DNA of 64,000 nt from Mycobacterium hubeiense (GTDB lineage: Bacteria > Actinomycetota > Actinomycetes > Mycobacteriales > Mycobacteriaceae): the NCBI RefSeq assembly GCF_002838065.1, contig NZ_PIZU01000004.1, positions 1-64,000 on the forward strand. Direction: 5' to 3'. Position numbers and translations under genes: made by a program. Below, piece by piece: positions 47,509 through 56,618 of the stretch; the first letter of the stretch is position 1, and each line of letters begins with the position of its first letter. The notes under the pieces were generated by a model, which did not search any database, was not told the origin of the DNA, and was given only the letters and a program-made list of their open reading frames with translations.

Positions 47509-48174
47509 ATGACGGCCACGGGCTCACCAGTACGGATTGTCCTGGTAGATGACCATGAGATGGTCATCGAGGGCCTCAAGGCGATGCTCACCGCGTTCGC
47601 CGACCGGGTCGAGGTCGTCGGGCAGGCCGTGGGCGCCGAACGGGCGATGGACGTCATCGCCGACCTCAAACCCGACATCGTCCTGTGTGACGTGCGCATG
47701 CAGGGGTCCAGCGGGCTAGACCTGTGCCGGGACCTGCGCGAACGCGATCCCGAGCAGAAGGTGGTGATGCTCTCGGTCTACGACGACGAGCAGTACCTCT
47801 TCCAGGCGCTGCGGGTCGGGGCGTCGGGGTATCTGCTCAAGAGCATCAGCAGCGACGAGCTGGTGCGTCAGCTCGAATTCGTGCACAACGGGGAGACCGC
47901 GATCGACCCGGGGATGGCGGCGCGCGCGGTGGACACCGCGGCGCGGCTGCAGCGCGACGAGTTCTGGCCGGGAGCGCGCCAAGGCCTGACGCAGCGCGAG
48001 AGCGAGATCCTGTCCTATGTGGTCAACGGCCTGTCCAACCGCGGCATCGCCAACAAACTGGTGATCGGCGACGAGACCGTCAAAAGCCATCTGCGCTCGA
48101 TCTACCGCAAACTCGGCGTCAGTGACCGCGCCGGCGCGGTCGCCACGGCCCTGCGGGAAGGGATATTCCATTGA
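47509..48174 (+). CDS. NarL/FixJ-family response regulator
   Basis: A 221-aa regulator. The receiver domain has the acidic pair in VLVDDHEMV, acceptor Asp in IVLCDVRMQGSSG and Lys in YLLKSIS. The C-terminal LuxR helix-turn-helix reads LTQRESEILSYVVNGLSN, then ETVKSHLRSIYRKLGV. TTTAAGGTG leads the ATG. It overlaps the following kinase gene as TTGA, so the pair is coupled. Confidence 0.94.
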   Translation: MTATGSPVRIVLVDDHEMVIEGLKAMLTAFADRVEVVGQAVGAERAMDVIADLKPDIVLCDVRMQGSSGLDLCRDLRERDPEQKVVMLSVYDDEQYLFQALRVGASGYLLKSISSDELVRQLEFVHNGETAIDPGMAARAVDTAARLQRDEFWPGARQGLTQRESEILSYVVNGLSNRGIANKLVIGDETVKSHLRSIYRKLGVSDRAGAVATALREGIFH

Positions 48175-49376
48175 CCCCCGGGCCCGCGAAAGTCCGCGAC
48201 CTCGTCGACGCCGAGGACGAACTCGCCCTACTGCGCGAGCTGATCCAGGCCGCCTCCAGCGGGCCGGGCGTCGAACCGCTGGCTGCCGCGGCCGCCCGGA
48301 TGATCACCGCCGCGACCGCCAGCGACGTCTGCTTCGTGCACGTGCTCGACGACACCGAGCGCTCGCTGACGCTGGCCGGTGCGACCCCGCCGTTCGACAG
48401 CGAAGTAGGCAAGATCAGACTGCCGCTGGGACAAGGCATTTCGGGCTGGGTGGCCAGCCACCGCGAACCCGTGGTGATCACCGAGGACAAGGAATCCGAT
48501 CCGCGTTACATGCCGTTCCAGTCGCTGCGGGGATCCGATTTCACGTCGATGGTGTCGGTGCCGATGGAAACCGATCCCGGCGGGCTGGTCGGCGTGCTCA
48601 ACGTGCACACCGTGGCGCGACGGGAGTTCACCGAACGCGACGTGGAACTGCTGCTCGTCATCGGCCGGCTCATCGCCGGTGCCCTGCACCAGGCGCGGCT
48701 GCACCGCCAGTTGGTGGCCCGCGAACGCGCCCACGAGAACTTCGTCGAGCAGGTGATCGAGGCCCAGGAGATCGAACGACGACGGCTGGCCGGCGATATC
48801 CACGACGGCATCTCCCAGCGGTTGATCACCTTGTCGTACTGGCTGGACGCCGCCACCAGGGGCATCGACGATCCGGACACCGTCGCCGAACAGCTCGGTA
48901 AGGCAAGGGAATTGGTGGACCTGACGCTGGCCGAGGCCCGCGCAGCGATCAGCGGGCTGCGGCCGCCGGTGCTCGACGATCTGGGTCTGGCCGGCGGGCT
49001 GGCCAGCCTGGCCCGGTCCATCCCGGAGATCGATATGGAGGTCGAGCTGGCCGAGCGGCGGCTGCCCGACCACATCGAGCTGGCGCTCTACCGCATCGCC
49101 CAGGAATGTCTGCAGAACATCGTCAAACACGCCAATGCCAAACGGGCGCGACTGACCTTCGCCGTGGACGAGGACATCGCCCGGCTCGAAATCGTCGACG
49201 ACGGCGTCGGTTTCGACACCTTCGAGCATCCGCTGGGCAGCGACGAGATGGGCGGCTACGGCCTGCTGTCGATGGCCGAGCGCGCCGAGATCGTCGGCGG
49301 GCGGCTGAACATCCGGTCGCGGCCGGGCTCGGGAACGGCGGTCACCGCGACGATCCCGCTACCGTCGACAGCCTGA
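48171..49376 (+). CDS. GAF-domain sensor histidine kinase (DevS-like)
   Basis: A 401-aa soluble kinase partnered with the preceding regulator. A GAF domain spans about residues 25-180 (LPLGQGISGWVASHREPVVI). The HisKA_3 phospho-acceptor is the His in RRLAGDIHDGISQRL, followed by HATPase (ALYRIAQECLQNIVKHA, VDDGVGFDTF, GGYGLLSMAERAEIV). Only one GAF domain is present, against two in DevS, and heme ligation cannot be judged. The start is a TTG at 48171, supported by the overlap. Confidence 0.92.
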   Translation: MTPGPAKVRDLVDAEDELALLRELIQAASSGPGVEPLAAAAARMITAATASDVCFVHVLDDTERSLTLAGATPPFDSEVGKIRLPLGQGISGWVASHREPVVITEDKESDPRYMPFQSLRGSDFTSMVSVPMETDPGGLVGVLNVHTVARREFTERDVELLLVIGRLIAGALHQARLHRQLVARERAHENFVEQVIEAQEIERRRLAGDIHDGISQRLITLSYWLDAATRGIDDPDTVAEQLGKARELVDLTLAEARAAISGLRPPVLDDLGLAGGLASLARSIPEIDMEVELAERRLPDHIELALYRIAQECLQNIVKHANAKRARLTFAVDEDIARLEIVDDGVGFDTFEHPLGSDEMGGYGLLSMAERAEIVGGRLNIRSRPGSGTAVTATIPLPSTA

Positions 49377-49387
49377 ACGGGCCCGCG

Positions 49388-49440
49388 ACTGTGCATTCTC
49401 ATACGGGCTCCTCGGCGCGTCGCGTATGAAACCGCACGCT
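49388..49440. terminator. Dyad between convergent kinase and MarR genes
   Basis: ACTGTGCATTCTCATACG (49388-49405) and CGTATGAAACCGCACGCT (49423-49440) pair at 13 of 18 positions. It starts 12 bases past the kinase stop and ends 18 bases from the MarR stop. Closely related in sequence to the dyad at 62409-62461. Confidence 0.5.
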
Positions 49441-49457
49441 CGACCCAAGTCGAGCCG

Positions 49458-49964
49458 TCAGAAGTCGCCGGCGTGCCGGCGCAGCGTCTCGATCGCCTTC
49501 GCCAGCGCCCGCGACTCCTCGTCGGACATGCCGATATCGGCGAACACCTCTTTGTTCAGCGTGACGGTCGCATCCTCCACCGTGGAGCGGCCGAGATCGG
49601 TGATCCGCACCAGTGTGGTGCGCCCGTCGGTGGGGTGTGGCAACCGCTCCACCAGGCCGTTGGCCTCCAGCCGCCGGATCGCGTGCGTGACGCTGGTGAC
49701 GTGCACCTGCAGCCGGTCCGATGCCTTGGTGATCGGCAGCGCCCCGGTGCGGCTGAAAGCCAGCAACCGCAGCAGCTCGTAGCGGGAAAAACTGAGGTCG
49801 TAGGGCCGCAGTGCGGTTTCGACGCGGGCCAGCAGAATCTGGTGGGCCCGCATCACCGACGTCACCGCGACCATGCCGTCGGCGACGTCACCCCAGCCGG
49901 CGCGCTCCCAATTGGCGCGCGCCAGCGCGATGGGGTCGCGCTTTTCCGACGGTTCGGACGGCAC
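49458..49964 (-). CDS. MarR-family transcriptional regulator
   Basis: A 168-aa dimeric winged-helix regulator. The recognition region is ITKASDRLQVHVTSVTHAIR, with the wing in LPHPTDGRTTLVRITDLG. GTG 49964 is the start. It is the last gene of a leftward five-gene operon after an aminotransferase (15-base gap) and may autoregulate that operon in response to its product. Confidence 0.92.
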   Translation of the reverse strand: MPSEPSEKRDPIALARANWERAGWGDVADGMVAVTSVMRAHQILLARVETALRPYDLSFSRYELLRLLAFSRTGALPITKASDRLQVHVTSVTHAIRRLEANGLVERLPHPTDGRTTLVRITDLGRSTVEDATVTLNKEVFADIGMSDEESRALAKAIETLRRHAGDF

Positions 49965-49979
49965 GCTTCTTCATACCAG

Positions 49980-51020
49980 CTACCGCGCCAGCGCAGCCAG
50001 CACCGCCTGCGTCGACGCGCGACCCGCCGCGGTGATCCGCAAGGCGCCGTTGTCGAAATAGCGCAGCTGCAACCCGGTGTCGCGGAACACCTCGCGCCAC
50101 GGCCTGCCCTGCTGCGGCAGGTAGACGAAGTTCGCGTGGCTGTCGGTGCTGACGATGCCCATCGCCTGCAACCGCCGCCGCAAGTGGCGCCGCTCGTCGG
50201 TGATGAACCGGATGCGCTGAGCCAACTGATCTTCCGCCTCGTAGCATGCCGCGACGGCGACGGCACTGGTGATGCTCATGCCGAACGGCAGCTGCATCCG
50301 GGACAACTCCTCGGCCAGCTCCGGTGACGCGAAGCCGTACCCGATCCGCAGGCCGGCCAGGCCGTACGCCTTGGAGAATGTGCGCAGTACCACCAGATTC
50401 GGGAACCGCGCCACCAGCTGGGCGCTGTCCAGCCGGTGCTCGGGGGTGACGAATTCGATGTAGGCCTCGTCGAGCAGCACCATGGTCTCGCGCGGCACAT
50501 GCCGCAGGAACCGCTCGACGTCGGCGGCGGATTCCAGCGTGCCGGTCGGGTTGTGCGGGCGGCACAACACCACCACCTTGGCGTCGGTCGCGGCGTCGGC
50601 CATCGCGTCGAGGTCGTGGTGGCCGTACTCGTCGAGCGGCACCTGCACCGAAGTCAGCCGCGCCATCCGGGTCAGGATGGGATACCCGTCGAAAGTCGGT
50701 GTGCTGAGCACGATTCGGTCACCGGGATGGGTCATGGCGTGCAACGCCTGGCTCACCACGCCCGTCGCGCCCGCCCCGAGCACCACCTGCTCGTCAAGCA
50801 CCCCGATGCGGGCGCCGATGAGACTGCGTAACCGCTCGGGCAGGAATTCGGGATAGCGGTTGGCGACGCCAACCGCCTGGCTCACCGCGGAGCGGACCGC
50901 CGGAAGGGGCGGGAACGGATTCTCGTTGAGCGCCAGCGCCATCGGGTTGACCGCGGCCGGCAACGCGGCAAGCGTGTCGGTCCGAAGATCGAGTTCGCGC
51001 ACCTGGCTGAGGATGCTCAT
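49980..51020 (-). CDS. PLP-dependent aminotransferase, histidinol-phosphate/aromatic type
   Basis: A 346-aa class I/II aminotransferase. LALNENPFPPLPAVRSAV at the start, CRPHNPTGT and DEAYIEFV around the cofactor, and the Schiff-base Lys in RTFSKAYGLAGLRIGYG place it with HisC/Pat enzymes. Context is not histidine synthesis, so it more likely transaminates a keto group made by the upstream enzymes. The ATG overlaps the KAS III stop (TGATG). Confidence 0.9.
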   Translation of the reverse strand: MSILSQVRELDLRTDTLAALPAAVNPMALALNENPFPPLPAVRSAVSQAVGVANRYPEFLPERLRSLIGARIGVLDEQVVLGAGATGVVSQALHAMTHPGDRIVLSTPTFDGYPILTRMARLTSVQVPLDEYGHHDLDAMADAATDAKVVVLCRPHNPTGTLESAADVERFLRHVPRETMVLLDEAYIEFVTPEHRLDSAQLVARFPNLVVLRTFSKAYGLAGLRIGYGFASPELAEELSRMQLPFGMSITSAVAVAACYEAEDQLAQRIRFITDERRHLRRRLQAMGIVSTDSHANFVYLPQQGRPWREVFRDTGLQLRYFDNGALRITAAGRASTQAVLAALAR

Positions 51021-52027
51021 CAGCGCCCGCCCCAGCGCACCGCTGCGGCACCGGCGAAGTCACCGGCGTGCGCGAACGCGGCCATCAGCACCACGTCGCC
51101 CTTGTTGAGCTGGCCGTCGGAGATCGCCCTGTCCAGGTTGATGGGAATCCCGGCGGCGAACAGATTGCCGCACTCATCAAACGTGTCGCGGTGCCGTTCG
51201 GGCGGCAGCTCCAGGGCCTCGCGCCAGTTGCGCAGGAACACCCGGTTCGGCTGATTCGTCACGAACAAGTCAATGTCCTTGGGTTTCAACCCGATTCGAT
51301 CACAGACTGCATACGACACCTCGGGCACCTGGCGGTTGCCCCGCGCCATCACCTTGGTGATCTTGCTTTCGGTGAATCCGATGCACCCCTCGCCGGGCCC
51401 GGGCTGCCACCACTTGCGAGGCGGATCGACCGCGATGGTCATATCACCGGCGTACTCGCCATAGGTGCGACATTCGACGTCGAGGATCGGCGACTCGTCC
51501 GACAGCGTGATCAGTCCGACGGCGGCCCCGTCACCGGGCACCGCGGCCTGCGCCTTGCAGCGAATCGTCTTCTGGTCGAACACCGTTCCCGCGGCGTTCT
51601 GCGCGACGGCGATCATCGCCGTGCGACCCTCACCGGACTCCAGCAGATTGCGGGCCAGCTTGAGTCCCAACACGAATGCCGCGCAGCCGCCGTTGTGCAG
51701 ATCGATGACCCAACCCGGCTTCATCCCGAGCCGATGCGCCATCCCGCCACCGCCGCCGTAGAACGGCATGTCCGGCAGCTGGGTGTGGGTGATCAACACG
51801 TCGACGCCGGCGATGGTGTCCTGACCGTGCCGTTCCACCAGGCCCGCGGCGGCGCGCTCCACCATGTCGATCGCGGTTTCGTCTTCGGCCACGTGATGGC
51901 GGAACCGAGGCGCGCGAAACATCACGTTGTCGCGTAGGTCGTCGGTGTCGGCGAACTGCGCGTAGTAGTCGGCGCTGATCGGCGGCCCGGGCAGGTACGT
52001 CGAAACATCGATCAAACTCACCGTCAT
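51020..52027 (-). CDS. KAS III (FabH)-like ketosynthase with altered active site
   Basis: A 335-aa thiolase-fold enzyme. The acyl-accepting Cys115 sits in DLHNGGCAAFVLGL and Asn288 in DECGNLFAAGIPINL. The third catalytic residue, His in the usual P-H-Q-A-N, is Asn258 here (VTNQPNRVFLRNW). The protein ends FAHAGDFAGAAAVRW, like FabH. Without His, decarboxylative condensation may be lost or changed, leaving acyl transfer or another condensation. ATG 52027 with GAGGACC upstream is chosen; the frame extends to 52222 inside the previous gene. No acyl carrier gene lies nearby. Confidence 0.88.
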   Translation of the reverse strand: MTVSLIDVSTYLPGPPISADYYAQFADTDDLRDNVMFRAPRFRHHVAEDETAIDMVERAAAGLVERHGQDTIAGVDVLITHTQLPDMPFYGGGGGMAHRLGMKPGWVIDLHNGGCAAFVLGLKLARNLLESGEGRTAMIAVAQNAAGTVFDQKTIRCKAQAAVPGDGAAVGLITLSDESPILDVECRTYGEYAGDMTIAVDPPRKWWQPGPGEGCIGFTESKITKVMARGNRQVPEVSYAVCDRIGLKPKDIDLFVTNQPNRVFLRNWREALELPPERHRDTFDECGNLFAAGIPINLDRAISDGQLNKGDVVLMAAFAHAGDFAGAAAVRWGGR

Positions 52028-52035
52028 GTCGGTCC

Positions 52036-52704
52036 TCACTTCATCCAGTCCGGGGTGATCGGCAAGCCGTTGTGATGGCGATATTCGGCAATTGCCTTGA
52101 GCGTCTTGAGTTCCAGCATGTGACCGGCACCGAACATGTCCCAGAAGTCGCCGACCCACACCGGGCGCTGCGGGGGTGCCGTTTCGGGATACGGGTTGTG
52201 GTCGTAGAACGGGTGGTGGCAATTAGTCCACAGCACAACGGATCCCGGCTTGCCGAACACCAGCTGCGCGTCGACGATCCGGATCAAATAGATCATCCAC
52301 AGGTGCTTGCCCTGGTCCCAGGCGCAGTGGTAGTCGACCGTCCTGGCCTCTTTGTTGGCGACGGTGCGGGTGAAGATCTTGGTCTGCCGCTCGCCGGCGC
52401 CCAACATGTCGTGGGCCACCCACAACCCGGGCTCCTCGGTCGGGGCGAATCCGCGCAGACTGTAGGTCCACTCCTCCAGGCAGCGGGTGTCGGCCATATA
52501 GTCGAACAACTCGTCGGGTGGACAGTCGATATAGCTGTTGACGGTGCAGAATTCGCCGAACACCTCATCGTGCGGGTACACCGACCGCATCATCTCCATG
52601 ATGATCGGGGTGGCCTTTTCGCGGGGATGCGATTCGATCCGGATGACGCCGTCGATGCTGGCCCCTTCGCGGGCGGTGATGTCCTCAAGCGCGGGCAGTG
52701 ACAT
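52036..52704 (-). CDS. START/SRPBCC-like protein
   Basis: A 222-aa protein. Residues about 50-170 look like a polyketide cyclase/START barrel (TVNSYIDCPPDELFDYMADT, LEEWTYSLRGFAP, then ARTVDYHCAWD). It is rich in His and Trp, including NCHHPFYDHNPYP near 165, which could bind metal. It starts 20 bases inside the end of the ThDP enzyme gene and ends 8 bases before the KAS III start. It probably binds or cyclises the pathway intermediate. Function inferred. Confidence 0.75.
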   Translation of the reverse strand: MSLPALEDITAREGASIDGVIRIESHPREKATPIIMEMMRSVYPHDEVFGEFCTVNSYIDCPPDELFDYMADTRCLEEWTYSLRGFAPTEEPGLWVAHDMLGAGERQTKIFTRTVANKEARTVDYHCAWDQGKHLWMIYLIRIVDAQLVFGKPGSVVLWTNCHHPFYDHNPYPETAPPQRPVWVGDFWDMFGAGHMLELKTLKAIAEYRHHNGLPITPDWMK

Positions 52705-54403
52705 TGGAGCGGTTCTCCTTTGGAATCGGAAGTGGCTTTGCGGCTTTGCCGAGAAAGTTTGCGAACGGCGGGATTTCGTCGGCCGAGCACTCGACGCTGA
52801 CCACCGAGGGTCCGTCGACGTCCAGCGCCGCCCTCAGCGCCCCCGGCAACCCGGCGATGTCGCTCACATCGGTCGACGGCAGGCCGGGCAACATCGCGGC
52901 CAGGCCGGCGCCCAGACGGCTCGGCCCGAATCGGTTGTAGCTGTACAGATCGTCGTAGAACAGCTGTTCGCGGGTGACGCACATGGCGTGCGCGTGGTTG
53001 TCGAACAGCAGAAATGTCACGGGCAGCCGGTATTGCAGTGCGGTGTGAATCTCCATGCCGTGCATGAAGAATGCGCCGTCGCCGGCAATGACAACCGTGC
53101 GTCTACCTCTGCCGAACGCCACACCGACACCGGCCCCGAAGCTGTAGCCCATCCCGCCCATGCCGAGCGCGACGATGAACCGGCCGTCGCGGCGCACCGG
53201 CAGGTAGTGCAGCGCCGACGCCCCGATGTTTCCGGCGTCGACGACGATGTCCACCCCGTCGGGCAGATGCGCGTCGAGCACCGCCATCGCGTCGCGGTAG
53301 CGCACCCCCGGCCCGTCGTATACCGGCGGCGCCAGCTCGGTGCGTGACAACACGTCCGGCACCCGCAGATGCGTCGGGCGGCCGTTGCCCGACAACGCGG
53401 TGATCAACAGCGCCAGTGACCCGCGCAGGTTTTCGGTGTGCACATGTGTGCACGGCAGATACGGCGCGGCCGAGCCGATCGACAGCACGGGCACCGCGGC
53501 CAGCACGTCGTCCAACCCGGTGCGAGCGGTGACCGTCATCCGCGTCCCCACCAGCAGGCACAGCGCGCTGTCGGCGATCGCGGTCGCGACCCCGGGATGG
53601 CCCATCACCCCGGTGACGCCGAGCGCCGACGACGAGCCCAGCCCCGGGATCCCGGCCACGTCCTTGGCGTCGGGCACGGTGGCCACCCGGGCCCGCAGGA
53701 TCGCGCGTAGTTGCTCGAGTTCGGCGCGGGCGTCATCACGGGCGACCTGTTCGCCGGCGACGATCGTGATCGGACCGGTGGCCCGGCGCAGCGCCCGCGC
53801 GACCGGTTGCGGATCACCGATGAGCGCGCGGTGCTGGATCCCACCGGACGTCCCGTTGGGTGTCCCGTTGGGCCGCAGGTCTGCCTGCTGCACGTTTTTC
53901 GGCAGCAGCAGCACCGCCGGGCCGCCGGTGCGCGCGGCGGCGATGGCCTCCGGCAGCGCGGTGACGATGTCCTCGGGTGTCGTCACCCGGCGGCAATACA
54001 CCGACACTTCGGAGAACAGCGCTTCACCGTTCAGGGCGCCGTTGCGGCCGCTGGTGTCCTGGAACGCGCCCCGCCCGTCGAGCGGCGTCGGCGCCTGCCC
54101 GATCAGCGCCAGCACCGGCACCCGGCTGGCCAGCGACTCCCCCAGTCCCGGAACCGTGTTCAGGCATCCGCCGCCGGAGGTCGCGCACACCACGCCGAGC
54201 CCGGCGCCGCTGCGGCTGTATCCGTCGGCCATGGTGGCGGCCGAGAACTCGTGCTTGGCGAGCACCGCGGTGATGTCGTCGCGGAAGAAGGCGGCGTCGT
54301 AGAGATCCTCGATATTGGCGCCGTCGACGCCGAAGATGTGCTCCACCCCGCTTGCCGCGAGATGGCCGACGATGCGGTCGACCACTCGATGCCTGCTGGC
54401 CAT
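52685..54403 (-). CDS. Thiamine diphosphate-dependent enzyme, acetolactate synthase-like
   Basis: A 572-aa ThDP enzyme. The cofactor-activating Glu52 lies in LAKHEFSAATMADGY. The central domain is nucleotide-like, and the Mg-ThDP motif is IAGDGAFFMHGMEIHTALQY ending in FDN. Members decarboxylate 2-oxo acids and may transfer the activated aldehyde to an acceptor. The C-terminal catalytic domain is complete. It opens the five-gene operon ending in marR. Not a housekeeping IlvB: there is no small subunit and the neighbours point to specialised metabolism. Confidence 0.87.
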   Translation of the reverse strand: MASRHRVVDRIVGHLAASGVEHIFGVDGANIEDLYDAAFFRDDITAVLAKHEFSAATMADGYSRSGAGLGVVCATSGGGCLNTVPGLGESLASRVPVLALIGQAPTPLDGRGAFQDTSGRNGALNGEALFSEVSVYCRRVTTPEDIVTALPEAIAAARTGGPAVLLLPKNVQQADLRPNGTPNGTSGGIQHRALIGDPQPVARALRRATGPITIVAGEQVARDDARAELEQLRAILRARVATVPDAKDVAGIPGLGSSSALGVTGVMGHPGVATAIADSALCLLVGTRMTVTARTGLDDVLAAVPVLSIGSAAPYLPCTHVHTENLRGSLALLITALSGNGRPTHLRVPDVLSRTELAPPVYDGPGVRYRDAMAVLDAHLPDGVDIVVDAGNIGASALHYLPVRRDGRFIVALGMGGMGYSFGAGVGVAFGRGRRTVVIAGDGAFFMHGMEIHTALQYRLPVTFLLFDNHAHAMCVTREQLFYDDLYSYNRFGPSRLGAGLAAMLPGLPSTDVSDIAGLPGALRAALDVDGPSVVSVECSADEIPPFANFLGKAAKPLPIPKENRSNVTARA

Positions 54404-54475
54404 CTGTCACCCGCTTCCGCTCTCTACCTCAGTGACACGTCCCGCATCGCAGTTCGGTTCACCGGAGAGGCGGAT

Positions 54476-55204
54476 CTACACCTTTGCTTCCAGCAGGACC
54501 TGGCCGTCGTCGACCGAAACCAGTTGCACCGCAGCGATTTCGTCCTTGGGCAGCGGGGTGTTCGCGCTCGGCAGCGCCGTCGCGCCCGACAGGCCCAGCC
54601 AGGTCGCCACCTGCTCGTGGCTGCCGTCCTGGCCCACCACCACCATGCCCAGATTCTGCGGCGGAGCGTCGCGGTTGCCCCAGTCGCCGTAGGTGCAGGC
54701 CATGTCGATCCGGGTGCCCCAGCCGAATCCGTGCAACGTCACCGTGGCGTTAATGGGCGTCGGTGACACCTTGACCATTTCCACCGTTTGCCCGGCCTGC
54801 GGTGGAGTTTCGTCCGCGGTGTCCGGACGGACGGCGAGCACAATGCCCACCGCCAGCGCCGCGGCGGCCACGCCGACCGCAGCGGAGGTCAACCACCGGT
54901 TCCGGCGACGACGCCACCGCACCTTGGCGAGCACCGAGTCCAACACCTCGGGACGCAGCGGCGGAGGTTCGGGCTGCGCCTGGTCGAGAGACTTGACGTC
55001 GTCGGCGTCGAGCATGGCCAGCAACGCCGGGATACCGCTCAGCTCGGCGACGGACTGCCGGCAGCGCGCGCAACCCTGCAGATGCGCCTCGAACTCCCGG
55101 CGCTCACTGCTCGTCAGCGCACCCAGCACGTAGGCCGCATCCCAGGTCGCGTAGCGATCGCCGTTCACCACGTCACCGCCTCGGGGTGCACCGAACTGTG
55201 TCAT
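54476..55204 (-). CDS. rslA: Anti-sigma factor RslA
   Basis: A 242-aa membrane zinc anti-sigma factor holding SigL inactive. The ZAS motif is H41-x3-C45-x2-C48 (EAHLQGCARC). One transmembrane helix lies near residues 104-126 (SAAVGVAAAALAVGIVLAV). An extracytoplasmic sensor domain follows (GFGWGTRIDMACTYGDW). Oxidation or zinc loss is known to free SigL in M. tuberculosis (Rv0736). The ATG overlaps the sigL stop by 4 bases. Confidence 0.95.
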   Translation of the reverse strand: MTQFGAPRGGDVVNGDRYATWDAAYVLGALTSSERREFEAHLQGCARCRQSVAELSGIPALLAMLDADDVKSLDQAQPEPPPLRPEVLDSVLAKVRWRRRRNRWLTSAAVGVAAAALAVGIVLAVRPDTADETPPQAGQTVEMVKVSPTPINATVTLHGFGWGTRIDMACTYGDWGNRDAPPQNLGMVVVGQDGSHEQVATWLGLSGATALPSANTPLPKDEIAAVQLVSVDDGQVLLEAKV

Positions 55205-55716
55205 CGTGTCACCCCCATTTCCTGCAGGTTGAGCCGTAAAGCGCGCACCGCGTAGTGAAGCCGTGATTTGACGGTGCCCTCGGGGATTTGCAGATCCGCG
55301 GCGATCTGCGCCGTGGTCCAGCCCTGGTAGTACGCGCGGCGGATCACCGCGCGGTGTTCCTCGGAGAGTTGGCTCAACGCCGTGCCCAGCAACAGTTTGT
55401 CCAATGCGGCGTCCACCTCATCCGGTCCGGCGCGATCGGCCACCCCTTCCAGATCGGGGGTACCGCTCTCGTTGCGGAAGCGTGCACTGCGTCGCTCATC
55501 GATGATGAGGTTTCGCGCCACGGTGAACAACCACACGCGGGCCGACCGCTCGTGGTCGTTGGTCACCTCGGGGTGGCGCCAGGCACGCAGCAACGTTTCC
55601 TGGACGACGTCCTCGGCGCGGGCTTGGTCACCGGTGAGCCGCAGCGCGTATCGCCACAGCGCCGCGGCGTGCTCGTCGTAAAGCACCCGCATCATCGCGG
55701 CCTCCGGATCGTCCAT
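55201..55716 (-). CDS. sigL: ECF RNA polymerase sigma factor SigL
   Basis: A 171-aa ECF sigma factor. Region 2 reads YALRLTGDQARAEDVVQETL with RVWLFTVARNLIIDERR. Region 4 reads AYYQGWTTAQIAADLQIPEG, then TVKSRLHYAVRALR. ATG 55716 with GGAGG six bases upstream is better than the TTG at 55722. Adjacent rslA and the matching promoter identify it as SigL (Rv0735), which controls envelope and lipid-modification genes in M. tuberculosis. Confidence 0.95.
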   Translation of the reverse strand: MDDPEAAMMRVLYDEHAAALWRYALRLTGDQARAEDVVQETLLRAWRHPEVTNDHERSARVWLFTVARNLIIDERRSARFRNESGTPDLEGVADRAGPDEVDAALDKLLLGTALSQLSEEHRAVIRRAYYQGWTTAQIAADLQIPEGTVKSRLHYAVRALRLNLQEMGVTR

Positions 55717-55733
55717 TGCCAACCTCCGTCTGT

Positions 55734-55761
55734 GACACGACGTTGGTGGTGATCCGGTTCA
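55734..55761 (-). promoter_or_regulatory. SigL-type autoregulatory promoter of sigL-rslA
   Basis: On the minus strand TGAACC (55761-55756), a 16-base spacer and CGTGTC (55739-55734), 17 bases before the sigL ATG. This matches the published M. tuberculosis SigL consensus of TGAACC and CGTGTC, so the sigma factor should drive its own operon. Confidence 0.85.
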
Positions 55762-55820
55762 TTACTACCTTTGCGCGCACCCGGCGCGAGGGCGTTCGAC
55801 CAAAGATTGCTGAAGCGGTA

Positions 55821-56618
55821 TCAGCGGGTCAGAATCCGCGGGCCGTCCTCGGTGACGGCCACCGTGTGCTCCCAGTGTGCGGCGCGCGACCCGTCGGCGG
55901 TGACGACGGTCCATTCGTCGTCGAGCACCCGGGTCTTCGTGGTTCCGAGCGTCAGCATCGGTTCGATGGCCAGCACGGATCCGGGCGCCAGATACGGTCC
56001 GCGGCCGGGGGATCCCTCGTTGGGCAGGAACGGATCCATGTGCATTTGCCTGCCGATACCGTGGCCGCCGTAACCGGACACGATGCCGAATTTGCGGTCG
56101 TAGCGCTTCTCGGCGGCGCGGGTCTCGACTTCGATGGCGTGCGACACGTCGGTGAGCCGGTTGCCGGGCACCATCGCGGCGATGCCGGCCTCCATCGCCT
56201 CACGCGTTGCCGCGGAGAGGATTTCGTCGGCGGGGATCAGCGCCCCCACGCCGAAGGTGATCGCTGAGTCGCCGTGCCAGCCGTCGACGATGGCGCCGCA
56301 GTCGATGGACACCAGGTCGCCGGGCGCCAGGATCTCCGACGCCGACGGAATCCCATGCACCACATGGTCATTGACCGACGAGCAGATGCTGGCCGGGAAA
56401 CCGTGATAACCGAGGAACGACGGGATGCCGCCGCCGTCGCGGATGACTTGTTCGGCGATGGTGTCCAACGCGAGGGTCGATACGCCCGGCGCGGCGGCCT
56501 CGCGCACGGCCCGCAGCGCCGTCGCGACCAGCGCCCCGGCCACGGCCATCGCGTCGAGCTCACCGGCGCTGCGTTGGGCGACGACCTTGCGGCCGCGCAG
56601 CGACGGCAGGGTGATCAC
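55821..56618 (-). CDS. map: Type I methionine aminopeptidase
   Basis: A 265-aa metalloenzyme removing initiator methionine. The metal ligands are visible: Asp in [16 protein letters not shown] (two Asp), His in [12 protein letters not shown], Glu in LAIEPML and Glu in HWEHTVAV. There is no N-terminal SH3-like extension, so it is the short form (mapA, Rv0734). GTG 56618 overlaps the adk stop by 4 bases. Confidence 0.96.
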   Translation of the reverse strand: MITLPSLRGRKVVAQRSAGELDAMAVAGALVATALRAVREAAAPGVSTLALDTIAEQVIRDGGGIPSFLGYHGFPASICSSVNDHVVHGIPSASEILAPGDLVSIDCGAIVDGWHGDSAITFGVGALIPADEILSAATREAMEAGIAAMVPGNRLTDVSHAIEVETRAAEKRYDRKFGIVSGYGGHGIGRQMHMDPFLPNEGSPGRGPYLAPGSVLAIEPMLTLGTTKTRVLDDEWTVVTADGSRAAHWEHTVAVTEDGPRILTR

